Part shown: positions 23,324-35,800 of the stretch, in pieces
Numbering within the stretch: position 1 is the stretch's first letter
Layout: every line of letters begins with the position of its first letter
Source: Oscheius sp. JU75
Taxonomy: Eukaryota; Nematoda; Chromadorea; Rhabditida; Rhabditidae
DNA length: 64,000 bases
Reading direction: 5' to 3'
Assembly: GCA_037178855.1 (NCBI GenBank)
Contig: JASJZC010000004.1
Span: 1,674,001 to 1,738,000, forward strand
Notes under the pieces: generated by a model
Databases searched by the model: none
Seen by the model: only the letters and a program-made list of their open reading frames with translations
What the model was told of the DNA's origin: nothing
Translations under genes and position numbers: made by a program

Positions 23324-25879
23324 ATGTGGTGGTTGCTCTGCAGTCTCGTCTCCGTCTCAATAGCTCTTCCCCTACAAGGCTTTCCGTCCCATCATCTCAA
23401 TATAGACAGTTCAGGTTTATCCTATTCTTATCGAGTTAACAATCAGAATACAGAGGCACCCTCTAGTTTCCTTCATCAGCCTCTGGTCATGGTTCCGGGC
23501 ATCATTCCTCCCCAGATGATGGTCGAGTCATTGGAGACCACGACAAAGGAACATTCCGGACGACCGTCTCTTGTTCCTCTTCCTCTTGCATCGGCTGTCG
23601 ACAAGATGGTCGATCTAAACAGTGATGGTCAACTGAGTCTGTCAGAAGTACAGTATGCTGCCTTTGTACATCACGGGCTGTCAGCCAGTGTTGTCAAAAG
23701 TCTCTTCGATAAGGTCGACTCCGATAGAGACGGCGTCTTGAGTTTCAAGGAGTTCAACGAGATAAAGCCTCTGGTTCTGGAGAAGGCTGAGAATGCGGCT
23801 GTCAGATATCTACAGGTAGGATGAGATTGCGACATGAATAATGCATTGACAGAGCGTGGACACGGATCACAACAAGATGCTCTCGCTCAAAGAAGCCCAG
23901 ACGTATTTACTCAAAGAGTATGGAATTGGTTAGTAGCTGTTTATGACGAGATCGTAGACTCTATTAGGTCACAGAGATGTCGAAAGGATTTGGAGACTAG
24001 TCAATGAGGACACGACTTCCGATCTGACCCCAATGGAATTCTCAAAGTTGAGAAGACGAATCCGCGGAATGACCATCCGATTGGCCAGGCAGATTATGAA
24101 GGTACTGTCTGTCTAGAAAATTACAAAAGCTTATTGTAGACAGCCGATTCAAACGGAGACGGCCACATCTCTTTGGACGAGGCTCAAGCGATCGCCTTCG
24201 AACAGGAGGGAATACAAGCTGGTAATAAAGTACTCAAACTGAAAACAGTCGTTCAGGTGACGTGACGCAGATGATGGCTTCGGTCGATGACAATCAGGAC
24301 GGAGAACTGAATGCTCCCGAGTTTGCTGACTTCGAGAGAATCGTCAGGGCGAGGTCGGTCGATACGAGCAAAAAAGCTTTGAAGGTGAGAGCATCTTGTA
24401 GGCCATAACCATTTCTAATCAGGTCGTTGATGCTGACGGATCCGGAACTGTAACGATGGACGAGGCAAAGCGGATAGCCTTTGAGCACTACGGATTCGAC
24501 GAGGAAGTTCTGGGTCCGTTCTTCGATCAGGCCGATGAGGATGAGAACGGACATCTGGACCCTGTCGAGTTTGCTGGCTTCCGAACTGTCATTCGTGCTC
24601 GAGCTGTCAAGAATGCCATCGCTGTCATTTCAGAAGTAGACTTGGATGGAGACGGTCTAGTCAATTTTGAAGAGGCTGCGGAGAAGACAAAGGCCGAAGA
24701 TGATATGGAGCCACATGAGACCAAAGTACTCTTCAATATTGCTGACCAGGTTTGGTACATTGCTTTTCAATCCAACGATTTTTCAAGAACAAATCCGGTA
24801 AGCTGGATAAGGTCGAGTTTGCCGACTTCCTGCGTCTTGTTCGTCTCTCGGCCATTCGATTCGCAGCTGACCATTTCAAGGAATTCGACCGCGACGGAGA
24901 TGGAGCCGTTACCGAGCCTGAACTGGCTCAACTGATCCAGTCAAAGTACAATGTTCCACCAGTCACAACTGCTGAGTTCTTCCGCGAGGTTGACGTGGAC
25001 GATTCGAAAGATCTCATCCCGGCTGAGATTGTGGATTTCCGGTGAGTCAGCCAGTGAACAGAGTCCATTACACTGAATAACATTTTCAGCCATGTCATTC
25101 GCAGATTCGTGAGCCGAAGTGGATCAACTGCTAGCAATTCGGCAGAAGTAAGAAAAACACCTCGATTCTACCATTGAAACTAACGAGTCTTCTCTGTAAC
25201 ATATGTTGTTCATACGTTGTCATATTAACGAAGTTTTTTTTTAACCAAGGTGGAAGGGTTCGTGTCCTTGACATCACGGTCACTTTACTTTAGTCATCAG
25301 GGGATGGCGAAGGCTTCTCCGAGGAGCAGACACACATCAGCACAGAGCACAGAGCACCGTCAGCACCACAAGTATCTTCTGTTTTGTTAGAGCCTCTAAG
25401 TGAACAACAGGTTCCAAACTCGATAGAGGAAAAGACGACCAGGAGGAAGGTTGCCTTCCACAGAAAACCCACGACCACTATTCCCGCAACAACAACGACT
25501 AGTACCACGACGACTACTACTACGCAGCAGCTAACCACAGCCACAAGAACAGTAGAAGGTATGTTTGTCAGATCGGAATTCGAATAATAATAGAACAAGA
25601 GCCAACGACCAAGAAGAGAGCAATCTGGAGACATTGGAACAAGGCCACGACCACGGAGCAGACACCCACCACAACTGTCGATGGGATTGTTTTGGAGGAA
25701 CGAAAACGGATAATCGAGAAGCAGAAGAAGGAGCTGAACATTCCAGAAGATGCCGAGGTGGAGTACTTGGACGGAGGTGAGTAGAAGATCGTATGTCTCG
25801 TAAGAAGGTATCAGATGCCACGACGAAATCACCCGAAGAGTATGAAGTCGTGGAGTATGAAGAAGGAGGACGGAGGTGA
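23324..25879 (+). CDS. Secreted multi-EF-hand calcium-binding protein
   Basis: ATG at 23324 starts a signal peptide (MWWLLCSLVSVSIALPLQG). About ten exons then encode twelve EF-hand-like loops in a row. Ten look canonical or near it: DLNSDGQLSLSE, DSDRDGVLSFKE, DTDHNKMLSLKE, DSNGDGHISLDE, DDNQDGELNAPE, DADGSGTVTMDE, DEDENGHLDPVE, DLDGDGLVNFEE, DQNKSGKLDKVE (completed across a splice) and DRDGDGAVTEPE. Two are degenerate: NEDTTSDLTPME and DVDDSKDLIPAE. After the EF-hands comes a Thr-rich low-complexity stretch and an acidic end (EEYEVVEYEEGGRR). The known calumenin/CREC family has six to seven EF-hands, so this is about twice that. There is no ER-retention signal. TGA is at 25877-25879. Confidence 0.8.
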
Positions 25880-26219
25880 TGACCTCGATTAATAACGTTA
25901 ATAAGATTATCCCTTTGAAGAGTCAATATTTTTGATAGGCTCGATCTGTTTGTCTAACGGTTTTATCGCCAGTTCATAGCGAATGAGTAATTGACCCAAT
26001 AGACTGCCGAGAGGAATATGTGAGCCTTTGGATATCACTGTGAGTGGGATGCCGACGGAGTAGATTGCCGTATAGATTTAAGAGAAATAATCTCATGACG
26101 GTATGACTCACTCCTTCTTGACTGATACTCATGGGAGTAAAGTTTGTCTACTTCTCGCCGATCCCGTGCCATCAAGCCCCCAATATAAACAGTTCGATCA
26201 AGATCCTCGCTGATTTCAA
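25880..26219. promoter_or_regulatory. Spacer and promoter region of the transthyretin-like gene
   Basis: A 340-base gap between two plus-strand secreted-protein genes. AATATAAA lies at about 26182, some 35 bases before the downstream ATG, and may be a TATA element. No other gene is seen. Confidence 0.35.
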
Positions 26220-26725
26220 ATGCTTCAACTTCTCGTCATTCTGCTAGTCGTTCCTTTCTCCGAGACCCTCCTCGGTGTGATTGGAGGGGAACAGTCTGTG
26301 GCCGTGACTGGCAATCTTCTTTGTAACGGAAGACCTGCTGGAGGAGTCAAACTGAAACTGTACGATGTCAATACCTGTGAGTTTTAAATGGTTTCTTTGT
26401 ACTTTCTGTTCAGTCACAATTGACAACTTTCTCGACGAACAGTACTCCAACGCGACTGGAGGATTCTTTCTCCGAGGGCACGAAAAGTCCATTTCGACCA
26501 TCGACCCCAAACTGAATGTCTACCACAAGTGCAACTACAATGGAGTATTTTTCTTTCTTTTCTGACCGAGAACAAATCTTCCAGCTCTGTTACAAGAAAT
26601 TGGCCATCAGGATCCCACAGAGCTATGTCGGATCGGACTACTACGACAGCTACCCGTTCAACGTCGGCACCATCGAATTGGCTGGACGATATTCTGGCCA
26701 GTCTACCGACTGTATCAATAAATGA
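26220..26725 (+). CDS. Transthyretin-like (TTL) secreted protein
   Basis: Three exons (26220-26376, 26414-26544, 26585-26725) give 142 residues. A signal peptide (MLQLLVILLVVPFSETLLG) is followed by the family core: VAVTGNLLCNGRPAGGVKLK, LYDVNT, DEQYSNATGGFFLRGHE, IDPKLNVYHKCNY, and a C-terminal Cys. TTL proteins are a large nematode family; TTR-52 in C. elegans bridges dying cells to phagocytes, and most others are uncharacterised extracellular proteins. AATAAA at 26717 overlaps the last codons. Confidence 0.9.
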
Positions 26726-26894
26726 TTTGAAGTCACTGTGCCAATAACCACAATCTGAAATGGTCACAAGCTGCCTAAAGGCGCCAACTAAATTTGTCTT
26801 ACATTGTGCCTCTTTCCAAGGACAACTCGTTCTATCTTGAACTTCATAGTTGACTTGCCACCTAATTACTTTGCGGACAAAATTTTGTCGCTTG

Positions 26895-26975
26895 TGTTTC
26901 GTGGTCTCGACAAACAAGTAAACATCCAAACAGAGTTCGCCACGGACGCCTTCGTGCTTTAGATAGTAGAGATGC
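26895..26975 (+). repeat. Dispersed repeat, copy 2
   Basis: Begins TGTTTCGTGGTCTCGACAAA and ends CTTTAGATAGTAGAGATGC. It is the partner of the copy at 20936-21025 and lies about 170 bases past the TTL stop codon in non-coding sequence. The differences are scattered substitutions and small indels, consistent with an old duplication. Confidence 0.55.
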
Positions 26976-27501
26976 AAGAAATCAAGAGATCAGTTGTCTA
27001 TTCAGCTTTTACCAGAGAGTGAGTATTCTAAATGTGGTTGTTTTGGTAGCTCGAGATAACTATCAAGACGGATCGCACCACAGGTGGTCGATAAAGATGA
27101 CAGGTGAGTTGAAAGGTACAGAACAAAAGAGATAACAGAAAGGGAGATGACAGGTTGATAGAGGGACAGCTATAGCACAGTTGAACCTGTCGAAGAGTGT
27201 GCTCGTTATAGCTGAACAGACTTGCAATAAATAGTCTTTACGATTACGAGAGTTTGAATCGTCCTCGAAGTGCTTTTTTACGTCCATGCTTTTTAAAAGC
27301 AGTCCAGGTCCCAATTGGACTTTCCAGCGATACTTTTCTATCTGTCTGTTGCTAAGTTTTCGGGAAGAGGGTTGAGCACGCCCTATAGATCTCGCCCCGT
27401 AATTACTCGTTCTCGTTGCTATTTATTTCAAAACGCTCTTTATTACTCACTTTGGGCTTTCCTCTTTTGTGTAGTTTCAAAGATCTCAAAAAACATTCAG
27501 A
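26976..27501. other. Intergenic, leader region of the nucleotidyltransferase gene
   Basis: No supported exon. It ends AAACATTCAG one base before the next ATG, a probable trans-splice acceptor. Confidence 0.4.
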
Positions 27502-30500
27502 ATGTCAAATCCTAGTCAACAGTCACGACAGAACAAGGAGAGATCGAATAATCCCGGTACACGTAGGGGTCCGAGGTAAAAAAAAATATAAAGTTTTCGT
27601 CAGATCGTCTCGATTTCAGAACATTTCTGAACACTGCCTTGCAAGTCCAACCCAGTAGGAAGTACCAGAGGAATGGTCAAGGAGGAAGAAATGAACTGGC
27701 CGGAAGAGAGAATAACGGAGATCAGACCAATGGACGGAGGGAGGAATGGTCACATACAGGCCAAAGACAAGAAAATGGAAAGTTTTCGAACCCGCGAAGG
27801 AACGGAACTGAGGAGACTTGGAGGATCAACGCAGAGGAGACCAATGAGAAACCGTCGAGAACTCAGAGACAGCGGAATGGTTTCGACGGAAGACCGAGAT
27901 ATCAGAACCAGGAGAGAGTGAACAACGGGAGACAAGAGCAGAATCGGCCGGTAACCTGGCGTGGGAAAGAAAGAAAACTGGAAGTGAAAAAGGACGAGAA
28001 GGTTCCTCTAAGAATGACCAGGAAACAGAGAAACAAGTGAGTTGTTTCTGTTACAGGGACTTCTCTTCAGAACTCCCAAGTTCATTTGCCCCGATCTGGT
28101 TGATATTGAACATGTGAAGACGGAAGACGAATGGAAGGCCCTCGACTCTCTAATCCATACCACCTATGGTGAATTTTCTTGTTGTAGTGAACTGACTAGT
28201 GGTTCAGAGAGTCACCGACTGACGGAAGAACGAGTGGCAAAGGCTAAACTATTGATCGACGAGCTTCAAAAGAAGATCCAGATGGAGATCCCCGGAGCAA
28301 GGCTGGAACCATTTGGCTCCCTAGTGAATGGCTGTGGAAGTGCCAGCTGTGACATTGACCTATGCTTCAGGTTCGAAGACAATGAAGCTCCAGCGGTCAG
28401 TCTATATTTCAGAATAAACCTCTTCACTTCATTTCAGGATAAGGTCCCGATAGATGTTATCCGCAATTTGGGGAAAATTCTAAAACAGGCCTTCAAAAGA
28501 AATAGCCGAGTACAACACTGTCGTCCCATCCAATGTCGTATCCCAATTTTGAAGATGAAGGTGGATGGGTTCGAAACCGAGTAAGTCTTTTTCTCATCCA
28601 TTTCAAGGCACTTCCCAGTATCTCCTACTACAACGAGATGGCCCTGAAGAACACGGTACTGCTGAAGAGATACTGCGAATGGTCTCCGGACAGATTCCCT
28701 CAACTTATCCTCTGGATCAAAAAAGTATGTCGAGAGAGAATATTCGTTCAAATAACCCTTTCAGTGGGCCAAAGACTGTGACGTGAACACTTCAGCTTCG
28801 GGAACCCTCAGCTCCTATGCTCTTACTCTTATGCTCATCCACTTCCTTCAACAATGTTGTCCTCCCGTCCTCCCCCATTGGAACATGACTGACGAGGAGC
28901 TAGTCGAAGGATACGATTTCTCTTCAAACGAGGTCAACGTGAGTCATCTGCTGTTCCCAATTCTACATGTTCTTTTCAGCCAAACTGGTCAGAAAACTCA
29001 CAATCTGTCGGGCAGCTGTTCGTCGGCTTCCTCGACTTCTACTCCCGCTACAACTTTTCAAAATTGATTTCGATTCTCCGAAAAGAGCTGCATGACCGAA
29101 AATCGAAAGCTTTCAACCCCGATAAGAACGGAAGTATTTACATCGAAGACCCCTATATCGACGACTTCAATCCTGGATACACGGTCAAGGACCACAGTAA
29201 GCCTTTTGACCAATGCTGTAAGGATTTTTTGCAGAATTCAAGAAGGTCCTGGCAGTGTTCCGCTGTTCACGAGAGGTCTTTGCTGGAAAGTTGGAGGATA
29301 TTTCATGGAATGTGAGTGAACTTCCTTCTTCATTACGTGACTGGTTCAGAAAGAGACACAGGAACGCTGTATGCGATTCCACGAGGAATCGGACGAGTAC
29401 GAGATGGCCCAGATCAACGGACTGATTGTCATAGAGGACAGACAGGACGAGAAGCTGGAGAAGAAGGTGTGGAAATGTGATTAGTTGGTTAAAAACGTTG
29501 TTCAGAAACAGGAACTGTCGATTAAAATCTTGAAAGCGATGGTTGAATGCCGAGGAGAAGGAACCATCACTCTCTTGAAGGAAGTATACAAGAGAGCCAA
29601 CAAATCCGTTCTTCTTGAAGATTTGAGCTTCTTTGGAGTGAAAACGTTCGAAGCCTTCGCGACTTATCCCTTCCTGGAAAAACACGTCGTAAGTCTGTTC
29701 TGATTTGAAATTCTAACTTGTCTACATACAGAATATCTCCGACGGCTCGTACTTTAAAATAAAGGAGGAGACCATGGTTGTTCTCATCCCCTTTGTGGTA
29801 AGCCCATGCTCATTTAGTCAACTGTCTATTACAGGAAAGGCATACTGGGTTCAGAAGTCCGGACGAGACTCTTACCACAGGAGCACGTCGATTCATTAAA
29901 GTCCTCCAATCACATCATCGACACGGAGCCCCGCAGTATAAATTTGAGAAGTTGTATTTCAAAATCCACGGGGTGCAGTTCGATGAAGAGGAAAGAGAAC
30001 GCTATTTCGGGACATCGGCGATTGACAAGGTTGTCAAGATGGTCGAGAAATACGGAGTGAGAAGAGATTATTTGGAAAACAGTTCAAATCTATTCAGATC
30101 ACCAGCAAAGTAAAGGCCGGCATATTCTTGTTCTTCTTGGACGGCCTGATCAAAAGTGGAAAGAATGACCAAGAACTGGTACGTTCCCTACGGTGTCTAA
30201 AAGAAAAGACGTTTTAGACGAAACTCATCCGGAAACTGAAGTCAACAGATTTGAACGAAACTTCTACAGAGGATAGAACAGGAAACCCAGAAAGTCCTGA
30301 AACTCTGAAGAGAGAACAGGATTTGGTAATTTATCTCCGGATTCAACCTGATTGAAGAGTTTTTAGTTGCCAGAAGGAATCAGACGTTTCAAGCACGTTC
30401 TCCGCCAGTCAATGTTGCCAATGGACTCTCACAAGTTCAGGACGACATACAAAAAAGCCTATGAATGCGCTCTGGACCGGGAAGAAAGGTTCCGTCAATT

Positions 30501-30728
30501 TGGAGTGAGCACAATGAACCAAATTACCCATAAGATCCAAAATCACGGGGTTGGTTCGATCTCCGCGCTGACAAAGTTTAGGTGAAAGTAGAGCGAGTAA
30601 CAAAGGATAACTACATCTACACGTTGATCGAAGAGGTGGAGGAGCGAGAGAAACCAAAGGCGGAAAAAGTTCCGACCACTCCAGACATCCACCCATTCTT
30701 CCGGAGCGAAGTACCGATCAATCTTTGA
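27502..30728 (+). CDS. Terminal nucleotidyltransferase fused to three LOTUS-like domains
   Basis: ATG 27502; TGA 30726-30728; about 15 exons with consistent phases where checked. The N-terminal 170 residues are Arg/Asn/Gln/Gly-rich and disordered. The Cid1/TUTase core follows: [19 protein letters not shown], with the two metal-binding Asp, then the third Asp in [15 protein letters not shown], a central helix block ([20 protein letters not shown]) and the PAP-associated part ([35 protein letters not shown]). After it come three winged-helix-like repeats: [39 protein letters not shown] and [20 protein letters not shown]. Each has a later hydrophobic 'FG...' block ([30 protein letters not shown]), which fits LOTUS/OST-HTH. 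It probably adds U or A to RNA 3' ends, with RNA- or helicase-binding modules attached. Confidence 0.8.
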
Positions 30729-31299
30729 AAAGTGTCATAGATTCCAGTTTGACTCCCCCAAAAACATCCTTCCTTTTTCCCCCATCCCGCGTTACAGATA
30801 GTAAACGGAATTGGCTACAATGTTTACATGAATCTTGTATGAAAAAGTGCATACGAATGAAAAGAGTGAATTATAATTTGTCTAGAAACTCCTGCGTGTT
30901 ACGATCGGTGCTTTGTACGCAGGTTGCAAGCAGCATAGAGGTCAACAGTAACTTGTCTCTGAAATCGTATGCTTATCTTATGATAATGAAAAACATGACG
31001 AACCTTGCAAGCTCAAGAAGGAATCAGCCGCTGCGGACTAATCGACCACACTTAACCGACTTGGAACTCGGCTGCAAGCTCTCTGGAGTTTTCTCAGATC
31101 CAGTAATGAGCATATAGTGAACGTCTTTCTTCGGTCCACTTGTGGCAGAGGCACACTTGACGTTTCCATTTTGAACTTTAGGAACACAGGCTCCAGGAGT
31201 TGCAACTCTTCTTATCTTTGAGCCCGTGAATGAACATCTCCAGTGCAGCAGTAATGATCTCGCTGTAAAATAGTAATTGATGGGTGAAACGAAGCTCGC
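30729..31299. other. Region without a firm gene
   Basis: On the minus strand at about 31250-31030 a frame reads RRVATPGACVPKVQNGNVKC... and then SGPKKDVHYMLITGSEKTPE, and looks coding. Its upstream part lies next to the broken Pro-rich frame, so it may be the 3' end of the same decayed locus. No clean exon model was found. Confidence 0.3.
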
Positions 31300-31833
31300 A
31301 TACGTCGTCTCGTCTCCATCCGTATTTACGTCATCTCTTCTGGGTCGTATTAAGAGTTGTCCAAATTATCCATACGTCTAGGTTCGACTGGAATCTCTTC
31401 CACGTCATCAAAAAATGTAGTCCGCGATAAGATGGAGCTTGTATGCGGAGCGTTCCAGCACCCACTTTTTATTGACGTCCGGTATAATTTCTTGGCCTAT
31501 AAATGGATTTTCACGACAGAAGACAGAAGGGTAATCACTTCCTGATACATATGTCCAGCAACATCGTTATCTACATTCCGCTTCGGCTGAGGCAGAACTG
31601 GGGGAACATCGATGTTTTGATGAGGAAGGACCGGCGACTGCACAGGACCTTGTGGAAAAGGATTTTGTTAAGGAATCGGTTGAGGATTGGCGATGTGTGG
31701 GGAACGGAAGACAGGCAACCGCACAGGAAGCTGCTTGAAGAGGTGGATTTTGAGGAGCGTTAGCCGGAGGAGCGGCAATGTTGGAGAACTGGCGGCTACA
31801 CACATGTCCTGGTGGGAGAGGACGATTATTCAT
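31300..31833 (-). pseudogene. Broken Pro-rich reading frame, possible pseudogene
   Basis: ATG 31833-31831 opens MNNRPLPPGHVCSRQFSNIA and NAPQNPPLQ. Protein-like sequence then continues only by changing frame: QNPFPQGPVQSPVLPHQNID, then ENPFIGQEIIPDVNKKWVLE, then DDVEEIPVEPRRMDNLDNS. An in-frame TAA at about 31670 and one frame change at a six-T run near 31410 interrupt it, and no splice motifs explain the breaks. It may be a decaying gene or a region of base-calling error. Confidence 0.35.
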
Positions 31834-32834
31834 CGTGCTCTATAAACATGGTTGTTAGTGGCATTGTTAACATGTAAAATGAGAAAAAAGATTAAAGTAA
31901 GCACGCTGAACAAGTGTGCTTTCGTGGTGGTCCTAATAATATTTAGAACTGCTGTGTCTATGCTGACACAATCTGAATGATATAAGATATAAGAATCGGA
32001 ATAATATAAGAATATAAGAGGAAAGTGTGAGTTTATATACTTATTTCGAGGTGAAGGGATGGAGCGGATTTAAAGCAAAAGGGGGACAAGAAAATGGGAA
32101 GAAAAGTGACTAACGTGACTGGAGGGTCACTTCCAAATGAAAAAAGAATAGGAAATCGAAAAAAGCGAAATAACATCGGTATCAGTAACTTTTTTTTGTT
32201 TCATATTCTTCTGCTCGATAAGACCTACAAAATAACCCCTAAAATAATACGATTAGGTTGACAATGAGGCTTTGGGTTTTTGTACCGGGACGCGTTTGGA
32301 AAATGGCCCAGCTCACTGCCACCCTGGCTAAAACTATGCTCGAAGTACCAAGAAAAGTATAGCGCCCAACTTGTTGGTGTGAAATTGTATCATTTCTACA
32401 GTACACCGCAGATCCCGATGGCTTAGGGGTGCTTCCTCTCTATGACGATGCGACACACTGGTCTCTCAATGCGTTACCAGATTCACGGCGCTCCTTTTGC
32501 ACTAAAAATTCACCTCCAGCATCCGTCTGGGTTGGTTTTTGCTCTGTCACTAGCCGGCAGTATTTTTCTAGTTTCCGAACACCTCAAGTTATAAAATATA
32601 TTGTATATATCTCTTGAAGATCAGTCCATATTTTCAGCAACACGCACCTATAACCAAGAGGTGTTCCAGCTAGCCAGTTTGTGTCATTGAACAGGCCGTT
32701 TTCAAATGAGGAGTGTGGACTTTCTCAACAGATTCTTGAAACAACTATATTTCAATTCATTATTTGTTCCTTTTCCTCCGCTTATTTTTATTATTATTCT
32801 CATCCCAAACAGCTAACAACAGTTTTTAGGGCAA
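31834..32834. other. Upstream region of the FHIP gene, unassigned ORF inside
   Basis: AT-rich from 31900 to 32220. At 32264 an ATG opens MRLWVFVPGRVWKMAQLTAT, followed by a GT..AG-like gap and TADPDGLGVLPLYDD, but no link to the next gene was found. TTTTTAG at about 32829 precedes the FHIP start by five bases. Confidence 0.35.
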
Positions 32835-35800
32835 ATGTTCTCATTTTTGGCGAGGTTGAGCACGCCGACAGGTTCGCCCCCTTCAACAAGGACGGGTTCA
32901 CCGTTGTCGGCAGTCAACTCTCCAAGTTCCTTCAACGCTGCCTTCGCCTCAGATCCATCTCAATGGGAGAAAACGTGAGCTACTTTTTATAAACTTATTT
33001 TAATTAAAATTGTAGTTTCGACAAATGTTGGGAAGCTGTTGAACGACTTCTCGATAAGAAGGCCAACAATCCGGAGTACATAATTTCTTACGATGATCTA
33101 TCACATCTTCTCTCCCAACTAACTCAAATGAACGAACTTTTGATGATGGAAGTCAATTCACAGCCTGAGCCGGTGATTGGCCCGATTTTGGATCGTTACT
33201 TCACCCAAGAGGTTTGCTGTTTCTATTTTTTTGTGGTTATTCCAATTTTTAGATCATGGAAAGAATAATGAACTGGGCTCTTCAAGTTCCAGACGGAACT
33301 CGGCCGATTTGTCAGCTGGCCCTCATCCGCATTTACGAAACGATTGTCGGAGAAAGTCATACCCAAAATCACTGTCTTCTCGTCCATAAACCCATACTGA
33401 ATCCACTTATGCGTCTTTTTTACTGGTTAGCTGTTCTGAATTCCCTTTCAATGGCTCACTAGGTGCAAAAGGCTAGACGGAGCACGTCTTTCACTGACTG
33501 GCGAACCTTCGATCAACGATAAACATTTCGTACTCCTTCTTAATCAGGTAAGCAGGTCTGACTAAAGTTTCTAAATGCTCTTTGGATCTGCACAAAACTA
33601 GCAGAAGACAAGACGCTGCTACACTTCTTCTTCACCTATCATGCTGTATCGGAGCAGTTCTCCGTATTCACTCTCCTCGTTCCATTTCTCTACGAGCAGG
33701 TTCTTTTTTGGGCATCGCATCACAAAGTAATTTTAGAATGATGTCGGACAATTGGCACGGGATGCAGTACTGCTTATACTGTCTGTCTCGAAGGCCCATG
33801 ACGCTATTGCCGAATTTGTCGCACTACGAGTAAGTTGTGTCTTTGTCTTCAACAAAATTTGATGGTAAATATTGCTATTTTTCTAGTGTCAGAGCTTCAG
33901 TCCCATTACCAATACAAAGGTTAGTCCCTGGGTGGTACATTGAGTAACAGAATTTCTGTTTAATCCACTTTCTCGCACACATCTTTCTGACCCTTGTTTA
34001 ATGATGTCTCTTGACTCAAACTTGGTTTATCTTGGATACTGTAACAAACGTTCTTATTCTGTTTTAGCACTTTTTTGGTTGTCGACCGTAGGCACTTTTG
34101 TTACAGCATACATAATGTTTTTCCGGGTGGAGATTGGTGGCCTCAACCTCTGTACATGCTCAATCTACTACATCTTCTTTTAGAGCTATTTCTGTCCCGT
34201 GTTAGCAACAGGACTATCCGGATGTTTCTCCCAGCTGCCGCGCATCCTGACCCCGGAGGGAAGTGACCGTCTTGTGCCCGACCAGTATAGCGAAGTCCTC
34301 AACAATTTCATCTCTTCTGTGATATTCTGCGATACAGTGGCTCAAGCTTCCCATTCACTCGTGGTCACGCATATCTGCAACTTCTTCTACTCTGGATTTC
34401 TGATATCTGTCGTGAAACCAGCTCTTCTACAGGTGTGTCCTTTTTAGTTTCCTTATTATCCTATTGTTGTAGGAAGAACGAGAAGCCGTGGCGGCATCAA
34501 CAATCTACCTCCAGCTATGTCTTTCCGGACTGAAAGAACCTTCACTGATCAAAACGGTGGTTCGTCTGCTCCTAGTTGAACGAGATGAAAGAGGCTCTTC
34601 TCTACTTGACGTCGTAGTTGAGCGGATGAAAGGACACGACAGGGTTAGTTGGCCTTTGTTGACTTATTAAAAGACAATTTTAGCTAGCATCAGCATCTGT
34701 CCAACTGCTCGATACCGTGATAAATCTGGCCTGCGAGGACGTCATGGTTATGCTCACCCTACGAAATCTGCTTCCCTTGAGATTCAGCAGTCAGCAGCTG
34801 GGGAAGATTTATGACACCTTCTACACCCAATCCTTGGCTCAAAAACTTCTGGAATGTGTTCCGCAATGCGTCCTTAAAGTTGCAAACGTAAATCTTTAAC
34901 TTGTCTTGTACTACAAAAAAAAGCTCAGGTTTATTCTTCGGAAACTATTGAAGACTACATCGAGGAAGGAGCTGATCGTGTCAACTCATTTGCCGGCAAA
35001 TGTAGTTCCTGGAGATGGCGTTATGATGGAATCAAACCCAATGCGGCCGTTTTTCGTTCGGACAGCGACGATGAAATGGATCTCACGACTCTTACTCGGA
35101 TGTCTTCCGTTCGCTCTTCTATGACTTCGGGAAGAGGATTGAATCGGTATGCTGCCTCCAGAGCAAGTCATCTAACAGCCGAGTCAAATCTAGGTTGAAC
35201 CTACTATAATCCCTGGAGATCAAATTTTGTAGGAACACTTGCCGATCTCGGTGCCCAGGCCAATCTGCCAGAATATATAGACAGCTACGATGAGCCTGTT
35301 GTAGAAGAGGACGAGGATTTCCAGCTTCCGCCTGTTTCGTGAGTTTGAGTTTTTTCTATTTTCCTATTGGCTCATTCAGAATGTCAACATCTATGGTCGA
35401 CTACTTCCAACTGGCTGCGTTTGACGATCTTTCGGAAGGTGATGATGTCAGTAGCCCCGATATTCAGGTACCTTTTCCCCATAAACATATCGAAAGACTA
35501 TATTGAGATGTCCAAATCAACGTTGAAGAAGCAGTTCACCGATTCTGGAACAGATTCCGATTCGGCCATGGCTAGATCATTTGTCCTGTCTGGCTGGTCC
35601 GACATCGATGATATGGAGACGTTTCTGTCCCTACTGGACAAACTGCCACTTTCAAAAGAGGCGATCAACTGTACGACCGAAGAATGTATCAGCTACATCA
35701 ATGCCAGAATACAGTACTGGGACGAGCTGAAGATTACCCCGCCTGAATTGGATATGGACAGGAAAGAATCGACGAGCTCAGCAATTCTTGACTCTAACAA

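Noticed and set aside
34001-34183. Hydrophobic 60-codon frame inside the FHIP gene
   Set aside because: It sits wholly within a phase-consistent intron between NTK and SYFCPV of FHIP.
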